Assembly: GCF_963678975.1 (NCBI RefSeq)
Contig: NC_089275.1
Span: 20,976,467-21,040,466, forward strand
DNA from: Dysidea avara
Taxonomy: Eukaryota > Porifera > Demospongiae > Dictyoceratida > Dysideidae
Direction of reading: 5' to 3'
Length of the DNA stretch: 64,000 nt
Below, one piece after another: positions 13,360-24,521 of the stretch; position 1 is the first letter of the stretch; each line of letters opens with the position of its first letter. The notes below the pieces were generated by a model. That model saw only the letters and a list, made by a program, of their open reading frames with translations. It did not search any database and was not told the DNA's origin. Both the position numbers and the translations under genes were made by a program.

Positions 13360-14664
13360 TTAGACCATGCTAATCTGAAGAAAGACGGCATCGTCTTTTA
13401 TAAACTGACGTGTAGGAGTAACTTCATATAAGCTCTTATTGGAAATGAACCTACAACGGCCATTGCCAGAGTTCCTTCCATCACTGATGACTCTACCAGC
13501 TATTCTATCTGCTGCATTATCACCATAAGTAAATATACGTGTTTGATGCTCATAGTCACTCATCTGGTTAAGCAATTTTACTTCGAATCTTCCCCTCAGT
13601 GGCCAGGACAGCTCAGCATCATACTGACCCTTCTTAAGACACAGGTATACAGACATGTGGGTATCTTTGCCAGTGTCATACCCACCAGCAACAACCAGCA
13701 TAGACATTTGGTAACCTTTGTAGTGGCTGTAAAAAGGGTCGCTGTACCAGTCATCGCCATCTTCTTTATATCTCGTGTACTTTGACATCCTTACTGTAAC
13801 AGGGCAAGTCATCAACATATCAGAAAGATGAATAGAAGACTGTGCTGATACAATCATTCTGTTCCCAGATAATCCTCCATTTTGACTGATGAAATAGTGC
13901 AACATCCCTTCTAAAGCGTCAACCCTGCTATTAGTGCATGCCAATATCTCTTCCGTTTGGCTGTACTTGGTTTTTGTCAGAAGCAAGTGTTCTTGCATGT
14001 GCTTTTTATCATGCATCTTTTTATTCTTGCGTATCATCCTCTCCTCGCATCCCATATTGTGGTACTCACACTGAATAACTTCAAGGGGACACTCCTTTCT
14101 GTGTGCCTCCATGTCCTCACGGAGAACACAGCCAACCCTACAATTGTTGGGGCAGGGTATAGAAATCTTAGGACAGTTGCCTTGATGATGTCCTTCTATG
14201 AAGCAATATTCTGCAGTTACCTTGCAGTATTGGCACTCATGGTCACGATAGGGACATTCACTCATGTGAGCTGACATGTGTTGTCGTTGTAGTGTTTCTC
14301 CACATTCATTAGAGCACTCCACCTCCTCAAAGTTGCAGCTACTCTCAAGATGATCAGTGATGTAATTCACTTTTCCCTGCCACTCACATCCTCTCTCCTG
14401 GTTTGTGCACTTCACGCTAAGATCTTTAACCTCCCTATCAGCCTGCTTGTTGGGAAATGCTTTAAATTTTTTGCTTTGACATATTGGACAGGTAGTCTTG
14501 CGGATATTGTCAAGACAAGATTTACAGAAGTTGTGTCCACAGCACACAGTCATGTAAGGCTCTCGGCTTGGATAATGGCAAATATTGCAGACAAGACGAT
14601 CTGTTGGAGTGTCAATAAAGGTGTACTCATAGCCACCGATATCACTGGTTGTAGCCATTGTCAT
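13360..14664 (-). CDS. TRAF-family RING / zinc-finger / MATH adaptor
   Basis: Encodes 434 aa if read from the ATG at 14664 (MTMATTSDIGG). The frame stays open to 14694, but a TTTTTTTGCAG acceptor-like tract just upstream of the ATG suggests that extension is intron or 5' UTR, and the decayed copy also conserves sequence from SDIGG. Domains in order: RING at residues 26-62 (C26, C29, C42, H44, C47, C50, C59, C62); TRAF-type zinc fingers at about 86-215; a short coiled coil at about 220-260; a MATH/TRAF-C domain at about 275-434. TRAFs are cytoplasmic adaptors and ubiquitin ligases downstream of TNF- and Toll-type receptors. The coding part has no intron. The substrate and receptor are unknown. 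Confidence 0.93.
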   Translation of the reverse strand: MTMATTSDIGGYEYTFIDTPTDRLVCNICHYPSREPYMTVCCGHNFCKSCLDNIRKTTCPICQSKKFKAFPNKQADREVKDLSVKCTNQERGCEWQGKVNYITDHLESSCNFEEVECSNECGETLQRQHMSAHMSECPYRDHECQYCKVTAEYCFIEGHHQGNCPKISIPCPNNCRVGCVLREDMEAHRKECPLEVIQCEYHNMGCEERMIRKNKKMHDKKHMQEHLLLTKTKYSQTEEILACTNSRVDALEGMLHYFISQNGGLSGNRMIVSAQSSIHLSDMLMTCPVTVRMSKYTRYKEDGDDWYSDPFYSHYKGYQMSMLVVAGGYDTGKDTHMSVYLCLKKGQYDAELSWPLRGRFEVKLLNQMSDYEHQTRIFTYGDNAADRIAGRVISDGRNSGNGRCRFISNKSLYEVTPTRQFIKDDAVFLQISMV

Positions 14665-15404
14665 CAACTGCAAAAAAACTGTAAGAGAATTCATTTAACA
14701 ATTGTGCACATTTATACCTTTGGCCAGAGGAGGTTGGAACTACCGTAAGTACTACTTTAAAATATTTTGTATATTAATAAATAGTTTTGTTAGGAATTTA
14801 CATGCTCACAGAGCCTCAGCAGTCGCAATACAATCCTAGCAAATTAGTGCTTTATGTAAACAATACAATAAAGTAATGTATTTTTTAGCAAAATCCCTAG
14901 ATTTCAAGGCTAAATATCCATACTCCCTATTTGACATGTATATTTCTAGCACTAACTAGTTATGTACGTTCTTTAATAATGACACACTTTTGTTACGTCA
15001 TCCACAAATTTCATTTCATCTCAAAAAACTGACTTCTGATCTACTTAATAATTTCGATCCTCCTCTGATCTTACATTTAGTTTTCATAACCTTCCACATT
15101 GCTACATACAATTTATTAAGCTTATCTAGTTAATAAAATAACTACCTGTTTGGCATTGGTATTTTGAGTAGATGAGATTAATGATTAAGTTTATTCTTAT
15201 TTAGTTGTGGTTCAACAACCAAAGGTGGTGGCCAAGAAATAGATGCAATGGTCCTACAGTAGACAAGGTTGTCAACTAAGGACGTTGTTGGATTATCAAG
15301 TCACCTCTGTACTCCGACACTGTACAATATCTAAAATTATGTCAGATTGTGCAGGTAAAATGGATTGCATGACGTTTTAAAATTAATTTTACAATTTGCA
15401 CATA
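14665..15404. other. Upstream region of the TRAF gene
   Basis: Holds the presumed 5' UTR and promoter of the TRAF gene. Reading the minus strand, TTACAG and TTTGCAG acceptor-like tracts lie 5-20 bp upstream of the ATG, which suggests a 5' UTR intron. Nothing else is recognised. Confidence 0.4.
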
Positions 15405-15653
15405 TGTGACCAGGCCTGCGAAAATAGGGCATGTGGGCACAAACTATACCCCACCACATAGCATCTCATATCTCAGTACTGAATTAGAATATTTTCATTT
15501 TGTAACTTGTATTTTAAAGCCAACTAAATGCTTAATAAGTGCTGAAAGTTTCATGGCAAAACAACAATGGAATACAAAGTTATGACACATCAAATTTTGA
15601 AAAGTAGGCAATTTTATGTGCCCACATGCCCTATTTTCGCAGGGTCAGTCACA
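15405..15653. mobile_element. TA-flanked MITE with CCTGCGAAAATAGGGC ends
   Basis: A 249-bp element between TA dinucleotides (15403-15404 and 15654-15655). Its inverted ends share CCTGCGAAAATAGGGCATGT and continue to GGGCACA, preceded by TGTGAC(C/T). TA flanks and short non-coding size fit a Tc1/mariner-type MITE. Confidence 0.82.
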
Positions 15654-16215
15654 TATTATGCTTTTTTCTGTTATTGTGAACCAATTAAATGCTTTGGTTG
15701 CTTAAAAATTATTTTCTGTGATTGTTTTTTATGCTGCTGTTATTCTCTGTGTTGGATTACAAAGGTTGGAAACAATGTATTCCAAGTCTAGGAAATCAAA
15801 TTTTGTGTTGGATTACGGAATACAGAGGTGTCAGATTACAGAGGTTGCTTTCTATACAGAAGTGTTGATAAATAACATTTTGGTCAGTTTAGAGAGGGTT
15901 CTGGATTACACAGATGTTGGATAGAGACTCAGCTGTACTATTATCCTACCCATTACACTAGACCACTAACATTCTTGAAGATTGAAGGAAAGGCAAATCT
16001 AGTAATGTGCACGTGTGAACTCACTTGCACGCATGCACGCATGCACGCACACACAGGGCAAAAACACACAAATAGATTTACAATTGTATGATGTCACTTT
16101 TAATCAGTGTGTGACATGAATGAAGGGCTGGACACAATCCAACACCTTTTGACCTATGCTATACACATATCAAGCTATTCAGAAATATTTCAAGGCTTCG
16201 TAGTATAAATTGTTA
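15654..16215. other. Repeat-like intergenic sequence
   Basis: Contains several spaced GGATTACAGAGGTTG-like boxes (about 15754-15920), which suggest a decayed motif-repeat element, and an ACGCATGC run near 16028-16050. No gene. Confidence 0.4.
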
Positions 16216-16420
16216 ATTTTAAATGGAAGTAGGGATCCAAGTAATAAAAGGTAGTGAAACAAGAGATGAATGATGGTATAACAACATAGTTCAGAGGGAA
16301 AATCCCTACAATGGCATGCATTTTTGTTCAATGCCAAAGTGGGGATTTACCTTCAGAGCTATGCTGATTCATCTCTTGTTTCACTACTTTATCGCTTAGA
16401 TCCCTACTTCATTTTGAAAT
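16216..16420. mobile_element. TA-flanked hairpin MITE (AAGTAGGGATC ends)
   Basis: A 205-bp near-palindrome. The left arm ATTTTAAATGGAAGTAGGGA pairs with the right end, which reads ATTTCAAAATGAAGTAGGGA on the other strand. The arms continue through GTAGTGAAACAAGAGATGAA. TA lies on both sides. The GTAGTGAAACAAG block is shared with the hairpin at 52744-52908, so the two belong to related families. Confidence 0.78.
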
Positions 16421-17000
16421 TAATATATTAGTTTGTTTGGTTTTTGTTATAGCATAGAGCTATACACGTGTGACTGTTCTATTAGGATGATTGCTATATA
16501 GAGCTTCTCTAGTTAGCTGGGATGTGTGACACTACTTTATAATTTTGTTGTGCTAGCATTATGATGAATACAGCTCAATAATAACGGGGTGTATCATGGT
16601 AATAGATTGTTAAGAGATGTGGTCTCAGTGCTTGATCGTTATTGATCAACAAAGATCACATTAATTAATAGGTGTGGCATCAAACCTATCATGAAGCTAC
16701 AGGTATCTACCAAGTGTAATCGCTTAATAAGTCAGTGGTGTCTAAATATGTTGCTCAAGGAAAGTGTTGATAGGGAAAATTGACACCTTGATACGGCTTC
16801 ATTGTAACAAGCAATCAGCCCATTTAGCACAGAGGGCACAAACTTGTTGGAACCCCACAAGGCACATCCCACTGGTGAGTTTGTTATTGTAACTTATAGA
16901 GCTTTGCATGGGCGAGATCAAAGGGAAAAGTGTAATTTCATAAAGTACACTCTCAGCCAGTCAATAGCTTCATTGACCACAAAGAGTACTTTATTGCACT

Positions 17001-17036
17001 GCAAAGAGTGCTTTATTCGTTCAATAAAGCACTCTT
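17001..17036. repeat. Short perfect hairpin
   Basis: AAAGAGTGCTTTATT and its reverse complement around a 5-base loop, with further partial copies (GAGTACTTTATTGC, GCAATAAAGCAC) on both sides. It resembles the CACTCGGCTTTGCC-type hairpin element at 17530-17679 in using AAAGCACTC boxes. Confidence 0.6.
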
Positions 17037-17529
17037 TGTGGGCAATAAAGCACAGTTGCCCACGTGCTCTAGTGCAGGCTAATAGCCTGCGGGGCTCATG
17101 CCAATACAACTAATCACCTAAGCCGGTGAAGGCTGATAGCCTTGCCGCACTGATTGATCAATCACCCCAGCCAATACAATTTCTACCACTGGATTGCTTT
17201 TATAGACATACCTAAATGCTTCGATGATGGGTGGGAGAAGGTAACATTGCTGTTACGATTGTTAATGTAAACGGACAAGTCCTGGAGATATCACAGAAAT
17301 ATTTCATCATGTGACTTGCAATAAAATCGATTGTGGGTTGCAAGCAAAACCTGCCAAAATATGCAATGAATGTCTACCATGCTAAACTATGGTAACATAC
17401 GCATGAGTTACTTTGTTAAACTAGTTTGTGCGTGTTAAAGCTGCTAATAATTCGTGCAACGTGTGTTAATTACAAGTCCTAAAGTGTATGGTGAAGCTAC
17501 ACAACTAGAAAGTTCCATAAATCATTTAA

Positions 17530-17679
17530 AGCATAGCCTCACTCGTGCTATATGAAAAATAAAGTACTCGGGACTTGGCCTCGATGCTAATAAAGCACTC
17601 GGCTTTGCCTCGTGCTTTATTAGCATCTCGGCCGCGTGCCTAGTACTTTATTTTTATATATGGCACCCGTGGCTATGCT
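17530..17679. mobile_element. TTAA-flanked hairpin MITE
   Basis: A 150-bp palindromic element between TTAA tetranucleotides (17526-17529 and 17680-17683). The ends AGCATAGCC and GGCTATGCT are inverted, and the centre pairs TAATAAAGCACTCGG with CTCGTGCTTTATTAGCA. A TTAA target duplication fits piggyBac- or Kolobok-type mobilisation. Non-coding. Confidence 0.75.
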
Positions 17680-18180
17680 TTAACATATATGTAAAATGGT
17701 GCCCATGCACTGCTTTGGCCTCCAGCCTTGCGACTGTGGTTGGTCAGGCAGGTGGTACTTAAACATACTGGATTGTGTTGGAGGCTGCAATGAATCTTTA
17801 TAAACTTTTGACAGTGCTCTTTAAAACAGTCCATTTTGGCATGACAAAAATATGCACCAATAGAAATAATTTCTCACATATGACATCATTTGTGCATGTA
17901 ATCTAGAAAGCACAAAAGACAATGGCTAGAAAAGTAAGGAACCCTACCAGAAACAATAGTACAAAGAAAACATCAATTTCAACAATTCAAGTATAAGACT
18001 TGATGGTTAGATTACTACCACATGTGAAAACGGTTTATTTAGATGATGAAGCAATATACTGCTTGCTAATGGCTACAAGGCCAGAAATCATTTTAAAACT
18101 TCACCACAAAGTGCCTACCTCACAAAAGAGCTCTCATTTTAGCTGTTTTAACTCTTCAAGACAACTGGTGCACAAATGAT

Positions 18181-18841
18181 TAGAGGTGTACCGATATAAG
18201 AAAACTAAACCAATCCGATATGAGATTTCTCATTTTGAAACTGATCCGATATACCGATATAACTAAATGTAGCTATTTATATTTGAGGAACCACATATTA
18301 ATGTCATGTTCAACTTTATTTTAACTACTGAAGATAGTCTCAAGATTATTGGATATGCTTGGTTACCCATGGTGGTGTGGCCTCTATTGACAGCTCAGAC
18401 TATAAGGCACCCACAAATATTTTAAATACATGCCCCTGACAAGATTAGTTAGATTACTCCATATTTTAATGGCTTGCAAGGATGGCTGGTTGTTTTATGC
18501 TGTGCTCTTGGTTCATCTTATTGCTGTTCCGCCAGGCTCACCACTATGAGTGTTTGTTGTATGATTGGTAACCTTTGTGACAACAAAACAGTGACTATAC
18601 ATGCACTTAGATGGCTTTGGGTAGCATACTGCTTTTGGACAAGGAAGATAATTACTGTTTCCCATCCTTGTATTAGGGTTTATAATGTGGCTTGATCATT
18701 GGACAGTGTCCTCAAGATAGTTCAGTTGTATATCGGTGTATCATATCAGTTTTTAGCAGCAATATCGCCTCCCACCAATATAGTAGAATATTCTATATCG
18801 GCCACCGATACAATATGTATCAGTATATCAGTACACCTCTA
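18181..18841. mobile_element. hAT-like MITE, CCGATATA-repeat body
   Basis: A 661-bp element with an exact 8-bp duplication CAAATGAT (18173-18180 and 18842-18849). The ends are TAGAGGTGTACCGATATA on the left and TAGAGGTGTACTGATATA on the right strand. CCGATATA boxes are repeated just inside both ends (18191, 18212, 18246, 18254; and inverted at 18727-18825). No transposase. Confidence 0.9.
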
Positions 18842-19819
18842 CAAATGATGTTATAATTGACAGGTCATCAATATCGCTGCATATTAACTTCATTAGAGGT
18901 CACAGCGCTATTCAATTAATAGAGTGGTTCCAGAAGCTTCTGAAAATCCATATCACTAATTTCTACACCAAAGTATAGAGATCAACAGCTAATCAAAAGT
19001 GATGTCAAAATAGATTGGAGGCTATGGAAAACCATTCAAGAAGCCAAAAAGTGCCACTACATACTTTAGCATTGTTGAAAATGGGCAGCTAGCTGCAAAG
19101 GAAGTACTGGCTTGCAATCACATCACCTCCCTTGGTGTTTATTACTGTGTTAAAGACTAATTGTCCACAAGAGGCTAATTGCATTACTGTAAGTCTCATT
19201 GTGGATGTAAACAAGTGTCCTAGATATTTTAACCAATAAGACACCTGTCATCAGGTCTCATCAAAGTAAACGCTGCATACATTGTCTAATTATGAATGGT
19301 GACTGGTTTTTAGCATTGTATATTCTTCATCTAGTCTGCTTGATTTGCCGCATTGAATAGGACCGATCATTTTCCTTAGGGATTTGCATGCTCAAGTTTA
19401 TTTTCACATAGAATTTATGTTTGACATTTCTTTAAACCATACTATGTATCATTTTATAGTGTAACATCTAACATTTTGGGACCCAGAATTTTTGGCCTTT
19501 TCTTAAATAAAGAGGCTTTCCTCTTTCAGAGGTAGAAAATGTATCAGCCAGACCTGTTGGGACCAAAATTTTTGTCCGGAAGTTTTTCTATTGTGTCCTT
19601 AATTTGGGGAGTTTGTTAAGAGAGGTTCCTCTGTAATATTCCTTAGCACTTCAAAATGTGAACTGTGTAGTCATACTGTATGTAGGAAATTAAGTTAAAT
19701 GCTTAAGTGTAACAGCTGATATATCAGTTTTTCTAGCTTTAGGAGTTAAGGATAGACCTTTCCACAACTTCTTTGACAAATTTTACTGATGAACATGGGT
19801 AACATGCATACACGTATTA
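18842..19819. other. Intergenic with decayed repeat
   Basis: No gene. Around 19476-19640, GGGACC..AATTTTTGG and AGAGG(T/C)TT.CTCT boxes are arranged as in the CAGTGAAACCTC element at 50418-50593, so a decayed relative is likely. Confidence 0.4.
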
Positions 19820-20215
19820 CTGTATAGTGGGTTTTTACCACGATGACTTTATTTTCACAAACAGTAGCTAGCCACGGTAATTATATTTGTGTTTATTTTA
19901 TCTAGTGTTTTCAACTTTTTGAGTCTTCTTGTCCTGTAACTTGATACATATTGTTGTGCACCACGAAATGAAAACAAACTGCATATCCTAGAGAGGGCAC
20001 ATCGTCACGCAGCGACACACATCCCCACAAGTAAGATCTTTATAAACATGATAGTCATGTACATAACTGCTTAACAACGCTTCCAATGCGTTTCTAGTAA
20101 TTGAAATAGTAAAATCAGCAGATTTTATTTTCGCAGATAGCTGTGTTCGCGGAAATTTGTGTCGCATTTTTAAGATTCATGATAAATTATAGTCGCAGTA
20201 AAACCCGCTATACGG
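19820..20215. mobile_element. TA-flanked MITE, CCGTATAGCGGG ends
   Basis: A 396-bp element. The left end is CTGTATAGTGGGTTTTTAC and the right end, read on the other strand, is CCGTATAGCGGGTTTTAC, each next to TA (19818-19819 and 20216-20217). The interior carries ATTTTCGC/ATTTTCAC boxes (19850, 20132, 20165). Same end type as 53267-53904 and 58604-59511. Confidence 0.8.
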
Positions 20216-20701
20216 TATCTCCATGACTCTTAACAGTAGTGCTATCCAACAGTATGGTAGGTAGGGATCCCCAATAAAATGATGCATGCCGCCTAAAATG
20301 CTACCTTTAAAATCATCCTAGAAACATCTTAGGTGATGAAAATCACCTTTATGGAATAATAGTCTATCTAACATCAAATAAAACATAAAAAAAAAGAAAA
20401 CTCTTACAGGCGGCCAGATATAGAATTTTAAAAGAAAATTCTGAAACTCTAATTTTCATCTAACTGCCTGCCTGTGCACAGAAAGAGAAGCTGGAAAACA
20501 TGGTTTTGCATTTAAAAGGAGGCCATCCCACAGAAGCCACAAACTTAATTGCATACCTTGGTTACTTAGGAATTAAACCATAGTAGCAGATGCTGAATCT
20601 AGCCACTATTTCAGTCTGTGGCCTTCACCATAATATACATTTCGTACACCTAGATATCCATGCAGGCATTAGATATTCACATTCACTGCCATTACTACAT
20701 C

Positions 20702-21293
20702 CAGGCTTGGGGTTAAATACTTTGAAAAGTATTTAAATACAATACTCTGAAAGTATGAAATACAAAAATAACTTTTACCCAGGATGTATTTGAAATACAA
20801 ATACTTTACAATTGGAGTATATAGACTTCTTGCTATTCTTAGATGATATTATTGAACTAAGGTTTGAATACTCGTACCAAGAGTTCATAATACACAGTAG
20901 AGAGGGAGGGAGAGTGTCCAATGCTGTATCTCCCCTCTCTATATTATGACCTCTTGCTAGTACTTATATACTATTCAACTTCAAAGAAAAGTAAGTTCTT
21001 CATAACTCTTCCCATTTAAAGAAATTGAAAGAAAATAATTAGGATTTGATATATTTTACAGACTAAGGTGTCAATAAGTGAAAGAGATCATCTTCCAACC
21101 AAACAATTTTACAGATTAGGTCATACAGATTCTTTTCCAAGCAAAAGTATTTGAGGTATTTGCAGAAAGTATTTAAGTTTTTACATGAAGTATTTAAGTA
21201 CAAATACAAATACATGTTGTTTCAATACAAATACTCAAAAATAGTATTAAATACAGCTAAATACAAATACTCGTGTATTTGACCCCAAGCCTG
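20702..21293. mobile_element. hAT-like MITE, AAATAC-repeat body
   Basis: A 592-bp element with an exact 8-bp duplication ACTACATC (20694-20701 and 21294-21301). The left end is CAGGCTTGGGGTTAAATAC and the right end, read on the other strand, is CAGGCTTGGGGTCAAATAC. Many AAATAC/GTATTT boxes lie inside. It shares CAGGCTTGGGG with the element at 6829-7580 but uses a different body motif. A 79-bp element is nested at 20878-20956. Confidence 0.92.
20878..20956. mobile_element. 79-bp CAAGAGTT-family MITE, nested
   Basis: The ends CAAGAGTTCATAATA and its inverted partner (CAAGAGGTCATAATATAGAG on the other strand) lie between CTCGTAC and CTAGTAC, a 7-bp duplication with one difference. It sits inside the hAT-like MITE 20702-21293 and so inserted after it. 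Confidence 0.8.
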
Positions 21294-22486
21294 ACTACAT
21301 CTCTAAAGCCTCAAGTAGAACTTAATAAAACATCACAGTGACATGACATCTGCTCATTACATCCTTCCTAGTACCACTGGGTTACCATTCCAGTTGCCAT
21401 ATCATGTACCACGGTAGTGGTACATAATAGGGATCAGGCAGAAATTTTTCAAAACACTCTAATAGAACGCACGCCAAAAGCAGCCTTCCGGGCTTTAGAT
21501 TTTATTTCTAAAACATTCTAGACCTTTCTTTTGTGTTTACAACACTAGCCAACAAGTATTAAAAGTAAGGGAAATGGTTTTAGGTGTTTTTTAAAATTTT
21601 GAAAATGGTTAGATTCTCCATCTTCTTCTTTCTTTCTTCTTTCTTCTTTCTTTCTTGTTTCGCGCGCCTACAGCTCGTAGGAAGTAGATATCAGCCCTAA
21701 AAACGTATGGCGTATTTAAAAAACATTCGTACCCAGGTCTGTGTGGTATTAAAATCTTCCCTCTCTAATGCGATTGCGAGATATAGAGCAAGAATCACTC
21801 TTCGAGACGCCATTCGATCGAGAAGCCATACAGATGATAATATAGAATTGTTTAAAATTCCATTGCTTTAGCTCACAGGACTAAAATGCATCAAGTTGTA
21901 TCACACTAAACATTAAACATAACTATTGCTCACTGAAACTCGGGTTTTAGACTTCCTTCATTACGAGACAGTGAAGGGGGTGTGGCCCGCACCTCGTCAC
22001 TTAAACTATTACTGTACGCCTTTCGTGTATACTTTCTATTATATTCTTCAGCTGTTTACCAGCTAAGAGTCGACATAACAAGGCTTGTAAGTTATTGGAA
22101 CACACTGGTAAATTTCGAATTGAAAAGGGGTGTGTCCCTTCCGTACGCGATTGAAAAATAAAAAGCGGGATGCTCCGTATACTCAGCACTTTAAGTGGAG
22201 TCGACCACGTTTTGTCAAGCATGTGTTTTACTCGTGTTGAGATTTCGCACCCCTTCGTTGCAGTAAACGGTCACACTAGTGGATTTATCTACTCGTCAAA
22301 GGAAAGTGGTATTGTTTACTGTATTGTTAACTGTATTGTTAACTAATTGTTTATTAAACTTATTTATGTAATTGTTTATTGCCAGTTGATATTACAATGG
22401 GTTTCTTTATTAAACAATCATGTACTGTTGAACGTATATTTAAGAAGTAGTCCATGTGCATGGACATGAAAAAAATCATGAAACTA
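21294..22486. other. Intergenic with CT-rich tract
   Basis: No gene. A TTTCTTC-rich pyrimidine tract lies at 21618-21660 and one dispersed-motif copy (CACTCTAATAGAAC) near 21456. Confidence 0.5.
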
Positions 22487-22863
22487 GTGGGGCAAAAAAA
22501 TTATTAATTTTCAACAAGTAGAATAGGGATCAAAGATTTGATTTTGAAAAAAACTGCGTAAACAAGAAGTAATAGGGATGATAATTCACAAAATTCTATG
22601 CATCATCAGTTCAAAGCAAGTTATTTGTATAGTGTACACTCAATTTGCGATTCCTATTTCAACTTGTGGTTAAATTTTGTTAAAATGTTGAAATAGGAAA
22701 CGCAAATTGAGTGTACACTATACAAATAACTTGCTTTGAACTGATGATGCATAGAATTTTGTGAATTATCATCCCTATTACTTCTTGTTTACGCAGTTTT
22801 TTTCAAAATCAAATCTTTGATCCCTATTCTACTTGTTGAAAATTAATAATTTTTTTGCCCCAC
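22487..22863. mobile_element. Near-perfect palindromic element with TA flanks
   Basis: A 377-bp inverted repeat. GTGGGGCAAAAAAATTATTA begins the left arm, and the right arm is its mirror through about 175 bp with almost no differences. The loop is about 30 bp near 22655-22690. TA lies on each side (22485-22486 and 22864-22865). Non-coding. The high arm identity implies a recent origin or arm correction. Confidence 0.82.
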
Positions 22864-23640
22864 TAGTATATATATATATATATCCACTTCTTCTACCTAT
22901 CCACAAGAAAAAGTGATTGACTTGAAACCACTCCAAGAAAATTCATTGTTTCTTCCCGCTCACATGCAAATTCTCTTCCACATGCATGGTTTTATTCATT
23001 AGGCCCCTATTTGGTGATTATTAATTTCATCCAGCCTTTCTAATTATTATGATGCGGGCGGGAGGGTATTACCATTAGGCCATTATTTTATAATATTAAC
23101 ACACTGATGTATAGACTTTGTCTAAATTGTTTTTCTTTCTTACTACAAACATTTCCTTCACCAGCTGATTCTACTCTTCGTGATCGCAAACTGTTTTTCG
23201 ACAGTCAACTGAAAGCCCACTGCTTTGATAAAGTCAATAGAACATGATTGCAACAAGGTGGATCCACTGCAGCAATTTGATAAGGAAAGCAACAGTTCTC
23301 CTGGCGATACATACTGCATTGTAGCATTCATCAACAAAAAAATATAACAATTTGGTATCATGTGTACTTCTAAGCATGCACAGAGTAAATAATGGCTTAC
23401 CATGCGGTAGCCTCAGAAGGATGTGGGCGGTGGATGAGAAACTAATAATCACCAAAATAGGTAGTGTCTAATCACTGGACTGGCATTTTTTTGGTTTTAC
23501 ATGTTTTTAAGGGTGGGATTACTGTACATTTGGGTGGCTTGTACAACATTTCAGCACTGAGTGGTATTTTAATCTTACAAAGTAGCTGTGATAAGCCAAT
23601 TAAATGCATTTATATTCACTGCTACTCTACTGTATGGTAG

Positions 23641-24302
23641 GGGTAGTACTAAAAGCCGGAACGGAACGGGAGGAGCGCCAAGTTAATGAATCGTTTTTGC
23701 AGATTGTACACCGTTTCTTACCATTACGTAGTGACTCTAATTGTGCTGAAGTTAGTTTTCTTCTACTTGTAGGCATGCTAGAAATCGCTTGCTCGAGGTT
23801 TCTATTTAATGCCCACTGCACGAAAGCGTTTTGTAATCACATACGCTGAAAAACTATCATTTAACCTGCTACACTATTTTGTAAGCACTGTAAGCATATG
23901 ATTCACAGCCACTAACATGCACCGTGGTTAACTCTCGTAAATTATTTCCCATGCTGGCAGACTTCAGAAAACCATCCTCGCTGTTACTAAAGAGTTGGAC
24001 ACGACTATAACATGAACATACTACAGTAGTTTACCTTTTACAATGATAAGGAAGCAATTCTACATCAAGATTAAATAGAATTTGATGGATTGGTAAGAGC
24101 ACAACATGCCACGTGGCGGGCATTAAATAGAAACTTCGAGAGCGCGATTTCTAGCTTGCATATAAGTAGCAGGAAATGAACTCTAGCACAATTCTAGTCA
24201 CTGTGTGGCAGTTGGAAACGATGCAAAATTTGTCTCAAACGATTTTTCTATTTGGCGCGCACCCTAATTGGTTCCGTTCCATTCCGGCTTTTAGCACTAC
24301 CC
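23641..24302. mobile_element. Foldback element, GGGTAGTRCTAAAAGCCGGA ends
   Basis: A 662-bp element with inverted arms of about 185 bp. The left GGGTAGTACTAAAAGCCGGA matches the right strand's GGGTAGTGCTAAAAGCCGGA. Further in, GCTAGAAATCGC and TTTCTATTTAATGCCC pair. The flanks GTATGGTAG and ATATGGCAG look like a 9-bp duplication with two differences. A GGAA(C/T)GGAACGG box links it to the element at 24522-26203. The 9-bp duplication with long inverted ends suggests a MULE/foldback type. Confidence 0.75.
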
Positions 24303-24521
24303 ATATGGCAGTTATGTATACCCAAAAATGTTTCTCTCACTACATGGTTATTGCATGTGATACAACTTTCTATAACATACATGGTGTAGTGTGTGTGTGT
24401 GTGTGTAGTGTGGTGTGAAGGGGGGGGGTGAACACACAAACTAGATCCCATTGCATAACTGGTTATTACTAGAATGAAATGTCTGCGTTCTGCAAATTGT
24501 GCTACAATACCACCAAAATAG

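Noticed and set aside
18474-18695. 73-aa frame as a small gene
   Set aside because: Inside the CCGATATA MITE; no domain or signal.
21618-21660. CT-rich tract as a promoter element
   Set aside because: Simple pyrimidine microsatellite with no adjacent gene.
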